From contig JAURZE010000033.1 in assembly GCA_030653545.1 (NCBI GenBank), forward strand, positions 62,001-126,000: a DNA stretch of 64,000 nt, written 5' to 3'. This stretch comes from Nitrospira sp. GTDB taxonomy: Bacteria; Nitrospirota; Nitrospiria; Nitrospirales; Nitrospiraceae. Numbering within the stretch: position 1 is the stretch's first letter; every line of letters begins with the position of its first letter. Below, piece by piece: positions 25,255 through 34,387 of this stretch. The position numbers and the translations under genes are program-made. The notes below the pieces were generated by a model, which saw only the letters and a list, made by a program, of their open reading frames with translations, searched no databases and had not been told where the DNA came from.

Positions 25255-25355
25255 AGGCCTAGGCAGGGGGGAGTTGTTTCTATTGCGCGCATCCAACGAG
25301 GGTCTTCTGAGACCGCGCGTTGGGCGAGCACGAAACAACCCCGATGCCTAGGCCT
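25255..25355 (-). repeat. Palindromic repeat A (about 101 bp) after the first glycine-zipper gene
   Basis: Nested inverted repeats: AGGCCTAGGCA with TGCCTAGGCCT (outer), GTTGTTTC with GAAACAAC (middle), CCAACG with CGTTGG, and GGTCT with AGACC around TCTG. Bases 25281-25340 are identical to 25921-25980 except for one base, while the outer arms differ between the two copies yet stay complementary. It lies 5 bp beyond the stop of the gene at 25361, where a terminator would be, and faces the convergent gene ending at 25127. Confidence 0.85.
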
Positions 25356-25360
25356 CCCCC

Positions 25361-25795
25361 TCACTCCCATCCGCTGACATCATAGCCTTTCTCAATAAGA
25401 CAGTGCACGACGGAGTCGGCATAGGCCGGATCAGGATTCGCCGGTTTGTATGCGCCAGCGGCCAGTCCGGTGATGAAACCCAATCCGCCGCCGGCTGCCG
25501 CGCCGATCGCAACACCCACACCGCCTCCGATCAAGCCGGCTGAAGCCCCGCCGACCGCCCCGACGATCAATCCCAACACCCCGCCGCTGGCGATACTCCC
25601 AGAGCGGTTCACTCCGGATTTCAACCCGGCCCGTTCCGCTCTGTCCTGACAGGCTGAAATATCCTGTTCCGCCCCTTCCTTCCCACTCAATTGCAGATGC
25701 TTGTTTGAGCGCAACACCGGCCCCGGTGCCACACAGGCCCCAAAACTCAGCAGCAGTATCACTGCAACATATGTCCGCCACAATCGATTCGACAC
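25361..25795 (-). CDS. Glycine-zipper lipoprotein, paralog 1
   Basis: A 144-residue exported protein. The signal peptide VSNRLWRTYVAVILLLSFGAC has a lipobox-like end (LSFGAC), so it is probably a lipoprotein. The mature part has HLQLSGKEGAEQDISAC, a glycine-zipper segment (GLIVGAVGGASAGLIGGGVG and on), and ends HCLIEKGYDVSGWE. GTG 25795 is chosen because GGAGGG precedes it and the length then equals that of the paralog at 26003 (144 residues). The zipper may insert in or span a membrane. An identical-type repeat follows each paralog. Function unknown. Confidence 0.8.
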   Translation of the reverse strand: MSNRLWRTYVAVILLLSFGACVAPGPVLRSNKHLQLSGKEGAEQDISACQDRAERAGLKSGVNRSGSIASGGVLGLIVGAVGGASAGLIGGGVGVAIGAAAGGGLGFITGLAAGAYKPANPDPAYADSVVHCLIEKGYDVSGWE

Positions 25796-25850
25796 AGCTA
25801 GCACCCTCCGATTTCTGCTCTTCTCTTTTCCTTCTCCGGATGAATCGGTG

Positions 25851-25993
25851 GGTCTCTGACTGCGCACATCGTCCGAGCACCACCTTTCTCCATTTCATGC
25901 CTGGGCCTCAGGGTTGTTTTTATTGCGCGCATCCAACGAGGGTCTTCTGAGACCACGCGTTGGGCGAGCACGAAACAACCCTGAGGCTCAGGC
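25851..25993 (-). repeat. Palindromic repeat B with satellite motif, after the second glycine-zipper gene
   Basis: Satellite: minus-strand GGTGCTCGGACGATGTGCGC followed by AGTCAGAGACC (25881-25851). Palindrome: CCTCAGGGTTGTTT (25906-25919) and AAACAACCCTGAGG (25973-25986) are perfect 14-bp arms, extended by GCCTG with CAGGC. The 60-base core at 25921-25980 differs from copy A by one base. The arms differ from copy A but remain complementary. It lies about 10 bp after the stop of the gene at 26003 and covers the leader of the gene at 25361. Confidence 0.85.
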
Positions 25994-26002
25994 CCCTCCC
26001 CA

Positions 26003-26437
26003 TCACTGCCACCCCGTCACCTCGTAGCCCTTTTCCTGAAGGCACCGATTGACGAAATTCGTGTAGGCCTGATTCGGCTGTGGAGAACCGGCGAACACGT
26101 AAAAGACCCCCGTGAGAAGTCCCCAGACCGCTCCGCTCGCCGCGCCAATAATCGATCCCTTCCCGGCCGCACCGGAAATGGCGCCGCCGACGGCGCCACT
26201 CGCAGCCCCCACGCCCGCTCCAACCACCGTACCCGTCGCCACGCGGCTTCCCTTCCCGCTCGCTTCTTCCGCGCCGGCAGACTCCGCCAGTTGTCTGCAT
26301 GCATCGATGTCCTGTTCCGCCACCTCCTTGCCGACCGACTGCAAATGCGGATTGGGATACAAGACCGGCTTCGCGCTCGAACAAGCCGACGTCGCCACAC
26401 AGAGCGCACCAACGAAAGACACCGCCCATCTGTTCAT
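26003..26437 (-). CDS. Glycine-zipper lipoprotein, paralog 2
   Basis: A 144-residue exported protein with a lipoprotein-like signal (VGALCVATSACSS). It shares with the gene at 25361 the pattern PHLQSVGKEVAEQDIDACRQ, a glycine/alanine-rich zipper (VVGAGVGAASGAVGGAISGA), and the C-terminus CLQEKGYEVTGWQ. Start ATG 26437 overlaps the stop of the YggU-like gene upstream (TCATGA). The two paralogs clearly arose by duplication but have diverged more than their 3' repeats. Likely an outer-membrane or periplasmic structural protein; function unknown. Confidence 0.8.
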   Translation of the reverse strand: MNRWAVSFVGALCVATSACSSAKPVLYPNPHLQSVGKEVAEQDIDACRQLAESAGAEEASGKGSRVATGTVVGAGVGAASGAVGGAISGAAGKGSIIGAASGAVWGLLTGVFYVFAGSPQPNQAYTNFVNRCLQEKGYEVTGWQ

Positions 26438-26754
26438 GAGGCCACGGATCCTTTCCCTGCGATCAGGCCCAATCGCGCCAGCACATCCGCCGCCTTCAGC
26501 GTTGTGCACAGCACCCGTTTGTGCCGCCCTCCGGCCCCGGCATGAATCACCAGCGCGGACGGCGGCACATTGAGCTGCTTTGCGAGGAGCGCAAGCAAGG
26601 CCTCGTTCGCCCTGCCATCAATCGGGGGCGCCGCGACACGAATCTTGAGGGCATCACCATGCAGACCGACACACTCGGACTTCGACGCCTTCGGTTGGAC
26701 CTGAATCGTGATGATCGCGCCGCCCTTGGTATCCTGCACGATCGGATGAGTCAT
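26434..26754 (-). CDS. YggU/DUF167 family protein
   Basis: A 106-residue protein of the UPF0235/DUF167 family. It carries the typical ITIQVQPKASKSECVG, LKIRVAAPPIDGRANEALL and SALVIHAGAGGRHKRV. The family is widespread and small; its molecular role is not established. It is co-directional with norQ upstream and overlaps the paralog gene downstream by 4 bp, so the three may be one transcript. Confidence 0.92.
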   Translation of the reverse strand: MTHPIVQDTKGGAIITIQVQPKASKSECVGLHGDALKIRVAAPPIDGRANEALLALLAKQLNVPPSALVIHAGAGGRHKRVLCTTLKAADVLARLGLIAGKGSVAS

Positions 26755-26781
26755 GCGCGTATGAAGTCGTGGCGGCGTGGA

Positions 26782-27600
26782 CTAGAAAATGGCTTTGACC
26801 AGTTCGTGAATGCTGCGCTGCATATCCCCGTCGTCAGTAATAGGGCGGGCAATGGCGACATCGCAAGCCTGCTCGGGTGTGACGCCCTGCTTGATCAACG
26901 TTCCGGCATAGATCAGCAACCGGGTGCTCACGCCCTCTTCCAATCCATGGTTCTTGAGGTTGCGGACTTTGCCGCCGAGCTTCACCAGTTTCTCGGCAAT
27001 CTCGCGGCTGATCCCTGATTCTCGCTCGACCACGGTGGTCTCAATGGCCGCGGAGGGATAGTCAAACTCGATCGCCATGAACCGCTGCTTGGTACTTTGC
27101 TTCAAATCCTTCAGCACGCTCTGGTAGCCGGGGTTGTAGGAAATCACGAGCATGAAATCATCGGCCGCCTCAATGATCTGGCCCTTTTTCTCGATCGGCA
27201 ACACTCGTCTATCATCGCTGAGCGGATGGATGATCACGGTGGTGTCTTTCCGCGCTTCAACCACTTCATCGAGATACACAATCGCGCCATGCTTCACGCC
27301 GACCGTCAACGGGCCATCCACCCACACTGTTTCCTGACCCTTCAACAAATAGCGCCCGACCAGATCAGATGCCGTAAGGTCTTCGTGGCAAGCGACCGTA
27401 ATCAACGGTCGGCCCAACTTATGCGCCATGTGCTGCACGAATCGGGTCTTCCCGCATCCGGTCGGCCCCTTCAGCATCACCGGCATTTTGCTCTTGGCGG
27501 CAATCGTGAACAAGCCGACTTCGCCACGCACTTCCGCATAGAACGGTTCCCGGTCAATGCGAAAAGCCTGAATATCGAGTTCGCGTCCTGGCTGACTCAT
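26782..27600 (-). CDS. norQ: MoxR-type AAA+ ATPase NorQ/CbbQ
   Basis: A 272-residue AAA+ ATPase. Walker A is [10 protein letters not shown] (about residue 46), Walker [12 protein letters not shown], sensor 1 [10 protein letters not shown], followed by the arginine-finger region STKQRF. This is the NorQ/CbbQ branch of MoxR ATPases. It partners with a VWA protein (NorD/CbbO at 20931) to activate metalloenzymes. The two genes share a strand but are separated by about 2.8 kb that includes genes on both strands, which is unusual. Confidence 0.93.
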   Translation of the reverse strand: MSQPGRELDIQAFRIDREPFYAEVRGEVGLFTIAAKSKMPVMLKGPTGCGKTRFVQHMAHKLGRPLITVACHEDLTASDLVGRYLLKGQETVWVDGPLTVGVKHGAIVYLDEVVEARKDTTVIIHPLSDDRRVLPIEKKGQIIEAADDFMLVISYNPGYQSVLKDLKQSTKQRFMAIEFDYPSAAIETTVVERESGISREIAEKLVKLGGKVRNLKNHGLEEGVSTRLLIYAGTLIKQGVTPEQACDVAIARPITDDGDMQRSIHELVKAIF

Positions 27601-27697
27601 AGCTGATCCATCCTACTGTGAAGTATTTTGGGGCACGATAAACGGAACCGAGGGGGAAGATCAAGCCAGCCACCCACCGTGCGAACAGCATGTCCGG

Positions 27698-30600
27698 CTA
27701 GGCGACTTTGACGCCGTCTAACACTTCGCGGACCTTCTGAACCAACACATTCGGCGTAAACGGCTTCTGAAGAAACGCGGTGTCCCGCTTGATTCCGCCT
27801 TGCGCAAATACCGGATGATCAGGGTACCCCGACATATACAGCACTTTGATTTCCGGCCGGACCGACGTGAGTTTTTCAGCCACTTCCGGCCCGCTCATCT
27901 GCGGCATCACGACATCGGTCAGCAAGAGATGAATCGGGCCGAGATGCCGGGTGCCGGTCAGCAGGGCTTCGATGCCGTGGCGGGCCTCGAGCACCGTATA
28001 GCCATGCAGCCGCAACGTCTCATGGACCAACCCCCTCACCGCCGGCTCATCCTCGACAAGGAGAATGGTCTCGCGTCCATGCACGCGGTCGGCATTCACG
28101 GGCGCGGTTTGGCCGGTCTGCGTTGTCCCATCCACTCGCGGGAAGAAAATCTTAAACGTCGTCCCTTTGTCGATCTTGCTCTCGACCCCGATCGTGCCCC
28201 CGCTTTGCTTCACAATCCCATAGACCGTCGACAGCCCCAGTCCCGTGCCTTTCCCCTTGGCCTTGGTGGTGAAAAACGGTTCGAAGAGGTGCGACTGCGT
28301 CTCCTCGCTCATCCCCTGCCCGGTATCTTTTACGGCCAAGAGCACATAGTCGCCGGGTTCCAGCGGCATCGTCTCCCGGCGTGGGCCCTTGCCGATCGAC
28401 ACGTTTCGCGTTTCGACGGTCAAACGGCCTCCGGTCGGCATCGCATCGCGGGCATTCACCGCCAGATTCATCACAATCTGTTCGATCTGCCCCGGATCAG
28501 CCTTGATGGCCCCTAACCCCTGATCAAGCTCGGAACAGAGCTCAATGATATCCTCGCCCAGCAGACGCCGCAGCATCCCGTCCATATTCGTGACGATCGC
28601 GTTCAGATCGACGACTTTCGTCGCAACAAACTGGCGGCGGCTGAACGCCAGCAGTTGACTCGTCAGACCGGCCGCACGATCCGCAGCTTTTTTGACCTCT
28701 TCCATTTCACGCTTGGCCGGATCGCTGGCTGCCAAGCGACCCAAAATCAGTTCGCTGTACCCTCGAATCACCGTCAGCAGATTGTTGAAGTCATGCGCGA
28801 CGCCACCGGCGAGTCGCCCCACCGCCTCCATCTTCTGCGATTGCCGAAGTTGCGCCTCGGTCTGTTGCAGCGCGTCTTCCGCCTTGGTGCGCTCTCCAAA
28901 CTGGCCGATTTTAAGTCCGATGTCCGTCACCATTTTCAGCAGCTCGTCGTCCGGTTCCCGCACATACCGGCTGAAGAACTCGATCACGCCCTCGATCTCG
29001 CCGGCGACGCGAATCGGGAACCCGAACCCTCCGTGCAACCCGACCTGCGCCGCCACATCGGCCCGAAGAAACTGAGGGTCGAGTGCCACATCCGCAATCC
29101 AACAAGGCTGACCGCTCGCCCAGATCCGCCCCGGCAACCCTTCCCCTGACGCAAACGACTGATGCCACGCCGCCAAGGCGAACGCGTCGCCCTGGAATGT
29201 CGGAGCCTGCCATTGATCCAGGCAGCGAAGCACCCCGGTCTGCCGATCAAACCGCCAAAAGACGCCAAGATCCCACTCCAGGCTTTCGCCGACGGCTTGA
29301 ACGATTTTCGGAACGGCTTCTTCCAGCGTCGAGGACTCGGACAAGACCCGAGTCACCGCATATTGCGACGCCAACCGCCGCTCGGCCTTCCGCCGATCGG
29401 TGATATCGCGAACAAATGCGCTGAAGATATAGGCTTCGCCGATCCGGGCCGGAGATACGGACAATTCCACCGGGAACTCCCGGCCATCATGATGCCGTGC
29501 CGTGATCTCGATCCGGCGATTGAGCACCGGCCCGACGCCGGTCCGGAGAAACTCCCGCAGCCCGTGGTTATGCGCCGCGCGGTCGCGTTCGGGAATGACC
29601 GTCTCCGACAAGATCCGCCCCAGCACTTCATCGCGAGACCAGCCGAAAATCGCCGTCGCCTGGGCATTCCAATCGGTGATGACGCCCGCCGCATCGATGG
29701 TGATTACCCCGTCGAGCGCGGTATCGACAATGGCGCGATTGCGCTCCTGGCTCTGCAGCAGCGCGGCTTCAGCCGCACGCGCCCAGGCGCTCTCCTGTTG
29801 GGCTTGGCGATACTCTGCCCGCAGCCGCACGGTCGACCACAACAGCAACGCCAGCAGCGGGAACCAGATGACCAGCGCCGCACCGCCGACCTTCCAGAGC
29901 ACGACGGAGCGTATCGGCGCCAGAATCGCGTCACGATCGATCCGCACCAGCACCGTCCAGCCCAGACCGGGAAATTCTCCATAGCCCTTCGTCACCGCGT
30001 AGCCCGTCACCACTTGCACATGCCGACGGAGATGCTCCTCGATCACATAGCCCGGCTCCCCCGCCTGACTCAGTTTTGCTGAGGGCAGCCCCAGCTCAAG
30101 CAGATTGACCTTCTCTTGTAGCGGAACCTTCGAGTCGACGAAGACCTCGCCGGACTTCGCGAGCATCTGATACTCAATCGCCCCACCAAACCCTTCGCGG
30201 CGTTGCAGCGACCGGATCGTCCGTGTCGTCACATCTTCCAACACCGGCACCGCCACCCGCGTCGTGACCACCCCCAGAAACGTCCCCTCGGCATCCAGAA
30301 TGGGAACCGTGAAGGCCACCGTTTCCACTCCCTGATCGGCCTCATGGCTCCCAACATCTCCGACGACCGCCTGCCTGGTCTCATGGGCGCTCCGAAACCA
30401 TGCGCTCTGGCTGTAATCCTGCCCGATGAGAGACGACTCGGTGGCCGCAATCATCACTCCTTGCTGATTCGTGACCCCAAGCCAGTGATACATCGGCGCA
30501 TAGGCTGTCTTTACCCACGTGAGGTAGCTGACCAGATACTGTCGATCCGATGATCGAATCGCGAAGGCACGGGCCAGCATGTGCACATCGCCATAGCGCT

Positions 30601-30808
30601 CAAACAACAACCGGTCCAACTTGTCCGACACTTCCGCCGCCGCGAGCGTCAACTGTTCTCCCGAGGCCCAGACCAGTCGCCGTTCGACATACCGGAGCAG
30701 CACCGCCCCGATGCCGACCGCGAGGATCGTGACCAAGACGATCAGAAACGGAAGCCACCCGTAACGGCGTGAGGAACGGGCAAGTGGTGAGGCGACAGGA
30801 AAGCTCAT
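27698..30808 (-). CDS. Hybrid sensor histidine kinase (Cache, PAS, GAF, kinase, receiver)
   Basis: A 1036-residue membrane kinase. A first membrane helix (about 15-40) and a second (about 305-330) enclose a periplasmic dCache sensor. Then come PAS (AIVDTALDGVITIDAAGVIT, about 365), GAF (about 490-640), HisKA with the phospho-accepting histidine in GGVAHDFNNLL, HATPase with NLAVNARDAM and [17 protein letters not shown], and a C-terminal receiver with LLLTDVVMPQMSG and a conserved K in FLQKPF. The ATG at 30808 overlaps the stop of the YkgJ/DUF2156 fusion gene by 4 bp; the in-frame 30832 is an alternative. The signal sensed is unknown; no DNA-binding output gene is adjacent. Confidence 0.9.
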   Translation of the reverse strand: MSFPVASPLARSSRRYGWLPFLIVLVTILAVGIGAVLLRYVERRLVWASGEQLTLAAAEVSDKLDRLLFERYGDVHMLARAFAIRSSDRQYLVSYLTWVKTAYAPMYHWLGVTNQQGVMIAATESSLIGQDYSQSAWFRSAHETRQAVVGDVGSHEADQGVETVAFTVPILDAEGTFLGVVTTRVAVPVLEDVTTRTIRSLQRREGFGGAIEYQMLAKSGEVFVDSKVPLQEKVNLLELGLPSAKLSQAGEPGYVIEEHLRRHVQVVTGYAVTKGYGEFPGLGWTVLVRIDRDAILAPIRSVVLWKVGGAALVIWFPLLALLLWSTVRLRAEYRQAQQESAWARAAEAALLQSQERNRAIVDTALDGVITIDAAGVITDWNAQATAIFGWSRDEVLGRILSETVIPERDRAAHNHGLREFLRTGVGPVLNRRIEITARHHDGREFPVELSVSPARIGEAYIFSAFVRDITDRRKAERRLASQYAVTRVLSESSTLEEAVPKIVQAVGESLEWDLGVFWRFDRQTGVLRCLDQWQAPTFQGDAFALAAWHQSFASGEGLPGRIWASGQPCWIADVALDPQFLRADVAAQVGLHGGFGFPIRVAGEIEGVIEFFSRYVREPDDELLKMVTDIGLKIGQFGERTKAEDALQQTEAQLRQSQKMEAVGRLAGGVAHDFNNLLTVIRGYSELILGRLAASDPAKREMEEVKKAADRAAGLTSQLLAFSRRQFVATKVVDLNAIVTNMDGMLRRLLGEDIIELCSELDQGLGAIKADPGQIEQIVMNLAVNARDAMPTGGRLTVETRNVSIGKGPRRETMPLEPGDYVLLAVKDTGQGMSEETQSHLFEPFFTTKAKGKGTGLGLSTVYGIVKQSGGTIGVESKIDKGTTFKIFFPRVDGTTQTGQTAPVNADRVHGRETILLVEDEPAVRGLVHETLRLHGYTVLEARHGIEALLTGTRHLGPIHLLLTDVVMPQMSGPEVAEKLTSVRPEIKVLYMSGYPDHPVFAQGGIKRDTAFLQKPFTPNVLVQKVREVLDGVKVA

Positions 30809-32304
30809 GGCTGCAGCGGACTCGCAATCCAACTCTTGATCATGGCCACGGGATGATACGCCTGCTTGGCGGCTCTGAGACCGGGAAGACCGGCATCGTC
30901 CATGGCATTGATATACTCGACGCCGCCGTGGTGCGCGGCGCGACAGGTCTCGCGAAACAGATACTGCGCCAGACCGGGCACGGATCGGTCGGCGACTTCG
31001 ACCAGCACCGCGAACGTGTCGGGCGCAAGCCGATAGCCAAACGTATAACCCACCACCTGATCCTCCACACAGGCCACGGTGCCGGCAAGCCCCAGCCGAT
31101 CACCCAGCGCCCAGATCAGTGCATGGGCCGCTTCGGCATCCTCTAAGAGATAGCGTCCCATTGTATCCAGCGTTCCCTCTCGCTTCTGCGAGACCCATCG
31201 ACGGAACAAGTTACGGCACGCGGGCTGATCGGCCACCGTGTGCGGACGAAGTGTCACCGACGCTGTTCGTTCAACCCGATTGCAGAGCGCCCGTTGCGAT
31301 TTATAGGAATCTCCGGCGAGCTGCACCAGCGGGTCGGTCCGGTACAGATAGTCCGGAGACTTCTCCGCCCACTGCAACGGACTGCCAGCGAGACGCGCCT
31401 TCTGATGATCCGTGACGTTCTCGATCCGGCTGACTGGAGAACCATTGTTCCATCGATGCAAATCGGCTAACCCCTCCCCCACCGATGCTTCAAGCGGTTT
31501 CGGCCCAAGTGGGGGCAGCGGCATAAACCATCCATCGGGAGAATGAGCGAACAGGAAGAATACACCGTCCCGCTCCATCCACCAATAAGGTAGTGTCGTA
31601 GCCCATATATAGTGATACACAAACGCGGAGGCCGCTAGTGCCTCATGGCCTAGACATTCGGACCGCTCCAACGCCTGCGTCATCCGGAGCACATCCTCCA
31701 ATAGAAGCGGACGGAGACGCCGGTCCGGCTGATGAAGACGCAGGCGGGCCGTCACCTCCGGCAATGAGGCGAGCACGACTACATCCTCTTGAAAGCGACC
31801 GATTAAACGCGGATTGCTCGCAAGAAGCCGGAGCGTGGTTTCCTGCCGAAGGAGCGCCTGAACCAGCCCGGCATGCTGGCGAATCTCTCCGGGAACCGCC
31901 TCCCGCATGAAGGGGCACTTGGTATCCCACCCGAGCTCGACCTCGGTACCGGCTTCGTTCCACATCAACGCCAACGGATAGAGCTGGCAATCGAGCGGCC
32001 GGTGGTCATAGATGCCACAGCGTGAGGTTGCGGGATCGAAGGCCGGACACAGATACCCTTCGCTCTCGGCGTCTTTGACGAGCGCAATTTGAGATCCGAC
32101 GGGATCCGCAAACAACGCGGGCGACAGTCCCTGTGCCACCGCAGCCCCGATTTCATCCCGCGTAAAGTAGGGGCGAAGAAAACTGTCCGATTCAGGAAAC
32201 CGGCAACAGACATCGCATTGCACACATACGGAACCGGGAACCAATTGTGGCAGTGGATCGGACAGGGTCACTCGTGAATTGGACTCCAGCTGAACGAACG
32301 CCAT
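30805..32304 (-). CDS. Fusion of YkgJ-type cysteine cluster domain and DUF2156/acyltransferase-like domain
   Basis: A 499-residue soluble protein with two parts. The first (about 1-140) is a zinc/iron-chelating YkgJ-family domain: C27-x2-C30-x2-C33-C34, later YLCPAFDP, CGIYDHRPLDCQLYPL and TKCPFM. The second (about 215-495) resembles the DUF2156 GNAT-like domain (YHYIWATTLPYWWMERDGV; GYTFGYRLAPDTFAVL; EYINAMDDAGLPGLRAAKQ), a fold found in phosphatidylglycerol lysyltransferases. No membrane part is present. It is translationally coupled to the hybrid kinase at 27698. The domain fusion may link metal status to an acyl or aminoacyl transfer; this is inference. Confidence 0.75.
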   Translation of the reverse strand: MAFVQLESNSRVTLSDPLPQLVPGSVCVQCDVCCRFPESDSFLRPYFTRDEIGAAVAQGLSPALFADPVGSQIALVKDAESEGYLCPAFDPATSRCGIYDHRPLDCQLYPLALMWNEAGTEVELGWDTKCPFMREAVPGEIRQHAGLVQALLRQETTLRLLASNPRLIGRFQEDVVVLASLPEVTARLRLHQPDRRLRPLLLEDVLRMTQALERSECLGHEALAASAFVYHYIWATTLPYWWMERDGVFFLFAHSPDGWFMPLPPLGPKPLEASVGEGLADLHRWNNGSPVSRIENVTDHQKARLAGSPLQWAEKSPDYLYRTDPLVQLAGDSYKSQRALCNRVERTASVTLRPHTVADQPACRNLFRRWVSQKREGTLDTMGRYLLEDAEAAHALIWALGDRLGLAGTVACVEDQVVGYTFGYRLAPDTFAVLVEVADRSVPGLAQYLFRETCRAAHHGGVEYINAMDDAGLPGLRAAKQAYHPVAMIKSWIASPLQP

Positions 32305-32529
32305 GACGGCCCATCATACGATGGGCTCGCCCATCGAGCAAGGAACGATCACTCGACCGCACATTCCATAGCCCCTCAGAATCCCCCTCTGCAGCAATCT
32401 ATCGCGCAGGCAACGAACGTCCTGCCAGCACGAACGCCCCCTTGTCCGCCCCTGCCCCCCGTGGTAGCATCGCCAGCACACGTCCTCGACATCCGAAGCT
32501 CGCACAACACCCCACTAAGGAACAGCCCT

Positions 32530-33978
32530 TTGGCTCATACACCGTCACCCTGTTCGTCCCTGGCGCCGGACCTCGCCATCCGCCGCTGTGCCGACATACG
32601 CACACAGCTGGAAACCGCCGGCCTCTTTGCCTCGGCGACCGCACCGCAGGCGACGAATTCCTGGCGTGTCAGCCCTTGCCCGCTCTTTCTCTCATCAGAG
32701 CAGATGGCCTTCTTCACCAAACTAGGCCCCCAGCTCCTGACTTTCTACCGGGCTCAAAACCGCCTCTACCTCGAAAGCGCGAGGGGGACCCAGCCGAAAT
32801 GGGTCGCGCAGTATCTCGACCAAGGCAAACCCGAAGCCTTGATTGCCTATAGCCGGATGAAGCGCTTTCGGGATGAGCTGCCGGCAGTGATTCGACCGGA
32901 TGTGATTCCGACCCAAGACGGCATGGTCATCACCGAGCTGGACTCAGTCCCCGGCGGGATCGGTCTGACCGCCTGCCTGTCGTCCATCTATAGCGGACTC
33001 GACGACCGGCCTCTGCCGCTCATCGGCGGGCGCGACGGCATGGTGCGGGGATTCGCCGCCATGCTGACAGCAATCCAGCGAGAACGGACCGGCTGCATCG
33101 CCATCGTCGCCTCGGAAGAGGCCAAAGAATATCGGCCGGAAATGACCTGGCTGGCGGCCCGACTACGCGAGCAAGGCGTGCCCGCCTACTGCGTCGAGCC
33201 GCGGGATGTGCGATTCACGGAAGACGGATTGCGGGTTCGGATAGAAACGGGGGAAAACCCCATCGCCGTGCTCTATCGCTTTTACGAGCTCTTCGATCTC
33301 TTGAACATCCCGAAAGCCGAATTGATCCAGTACGCCGCCAAAAAAGAGTTGGTGGCGGTCACCCCGCCCTATAAGCCGGCCTTGGAAGAGAAGTCGGCCT
33401 TTGCGCTCCTGCACCACCCGGTACTCAGACCATTCTGGGAAAAGGAACTCGGCGAAGCCACCCTGCTGGACCTCACAACCATTATGCCTCGCACCTGGCT
33501 GCTCGACCCGGCGCCGATTCCGCCGTCCGCCACGATTCCCGGATTGCGCATGGGCGACCGCGCCGTCACCAATTGGCGTGATCTCGCCGCCGCCACGCAG
33601 AAGGAACGGCATTATGTGATCAAGCCGTCGGGGTTTTCCGAGCTGGCCTGGGGCAGCCGGGGCGTCTCGGTCGGGCACGATCTTCCGCAAGCCGAATGGG
33701 CCGCCGCAATCGATCAGGCTCTCGCGTCGTTTCCGACGACGCCCTATATTCTTCAGGAATTCCACAAAGGCCGCATCTACGAACTCGACTACTGGGATCC
33801 GGCGGCCAACCAGCTGGTACGGATGAACGGCCGCGCGCGCCTGTCTCCCTATTATTTTGTGGCGGACGGCAAAGCCGAATTGGCCGGGATCCTGGCCACC
33901 ATCTGCTCGGCGGAAAAGAAAATCATCCACGGGATGAAAGATGCCATCATGGTCCCCTGCGCGCTGCAACCGTCATGA
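32530..33978 (+). CDS. ATP-grasp-like protein of unknown function
   Basis: A 482-residue soluble protein. VITELDSVPGGIGLT (middle of the N-half), YVIKPSGFSELAWGSRGVSV and YILQEFHKGRIYELDYWD resemble the nucleotide- and metal-binding parts of ATP-grasp ligases. PPYKPALEEKSAFALLHHP is like the circularly arranged enzymes near glutathionylspermidine synthase. TTG 32530 is chosen because AAGGAA lies 8 nt before it; the longer GTG start at 32461 has no ribosome site. It has no operon partner: the next gene is a glutaredoxin-like protein. The substrate is unknown. Confidence 0.65.
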   Translation: MAHTPSPCSSLAPDLAIRRCADIRTQLETAGLFASATAPQATNSWRVSPCPLFLSSEQMAFFTKLGPQLLTFYRAQNRLYLESARGTQPKWVAQYLDQGKPEALIAYSRMKRFRDELPAVIRPDVIPTQDGMVITELDSVPGGIGLTACLSSIYSGLDDRPLPLIGGRDGMVRGFAAMLTAIQRERTGCIAIVASEEAKEYRPEMTWLAARLREQGVPAYCVEPRDVRFTEDGLRVRIETGENPIAVLYRFYELFDLLNIPKAELIQYAAKKELVAVTPPYKPALEEKSAFALLHHPVLRPFWEKELGEATLLDLTTIMPRTWLLDPAPIPPSATIPGLRMGDRAVTNWRDLAAATQKERHYVIKPSGFSELAWGSRGVSVGHDLPQAEWAAAIDQALASFPTTPYILQEFHKGRIYELDYWDPAANQLVRMNGRARLSPYYFVADGKAELAGILATICSAEKKIIHGMKDAIMVPCALQPS

Positions 33979-34051
33979 CGTAAGCCCCACTCTCCTTTCC
34001 CCAAATGCCTCATTCCACTTTTACTGTTTTCCATGGTAGCCTAAGGCCATC

Positions 34052-34297
34052 ATGGCGCTAACGCTCTATCACGTCGACTGGTGTCCCGACTGCGAAGTCG
34101 TGCGGGACAAACTCTCGGAGCTGGACGTCGCATACACCGACATCATCGTGCCGGATATCCGTCCGATGCGAAAGGTGGTTCATGAAATCTCAGGCCAGTA
34201 TTATGTGCCCGTCCTGACCGACGGGGACATCGTCTTAACCGAGACACACGACATCTTGGCCCACCTCGACACTCACTATGCCAAGACATCCTCGTAG
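34052..34297 (+). CDS. Glutaredoxin-like thiol protein
   Basis: An 81-residue protein with a single thioredoxin-fold domain. The active site is CPDC (residues 12-15; LYHVDWCPDCEVV). The cis-proline is in YYVPVLTDGD, and THDILAHLDTHY ends the fold, as in glutaredoxins and N-terminal domains of glutathione S-transferases. It is cytoplasmic and dithiol, unlike the monothiol Grx at 40016. It lies between the ATP-grasp-like gene and the KamA operon. Confidence 0.88.
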   Translation: MALTLYHVDWCPDCEVVRDKLSELDVAYTDIIVPDIRPMRKVVHEISGQYYVPVLTDGDIVLTETHDILAHLDTHYAKTSS

Positions 34298-34387
34298 GCC
34301 CATCAAGAATCCCTACGTTCCCGCACGATCGGCGACAGGGTGTGCCCACCCTTGTCGCGAGTGGTTTCATCTCTTACACAGGAGGCC

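Noticed and set aside
25255..25993. Integron attC sites
   Set aside because: ATCCAAC and GTTGGGC fit the RYYYAAC/GTTRRRY core pattern, but the inner L boxes, typical length and an integron integrase are missing, and the elements do not bracket cassette-like genes in one direction.
29162..30082. 306-codon plus-strand ORF opposite the hybrid kinase
   Set aside because: Antisense shadow in GC-rich DNA; the minus strand encodes a complete multi-domain kinase.
30805..30832. Longer start of the hybrid kinase at 30832
   Set aside because: The ATG at 30808 gives the ATGA overlap with the upstream gene and starts just before the membrane helix.
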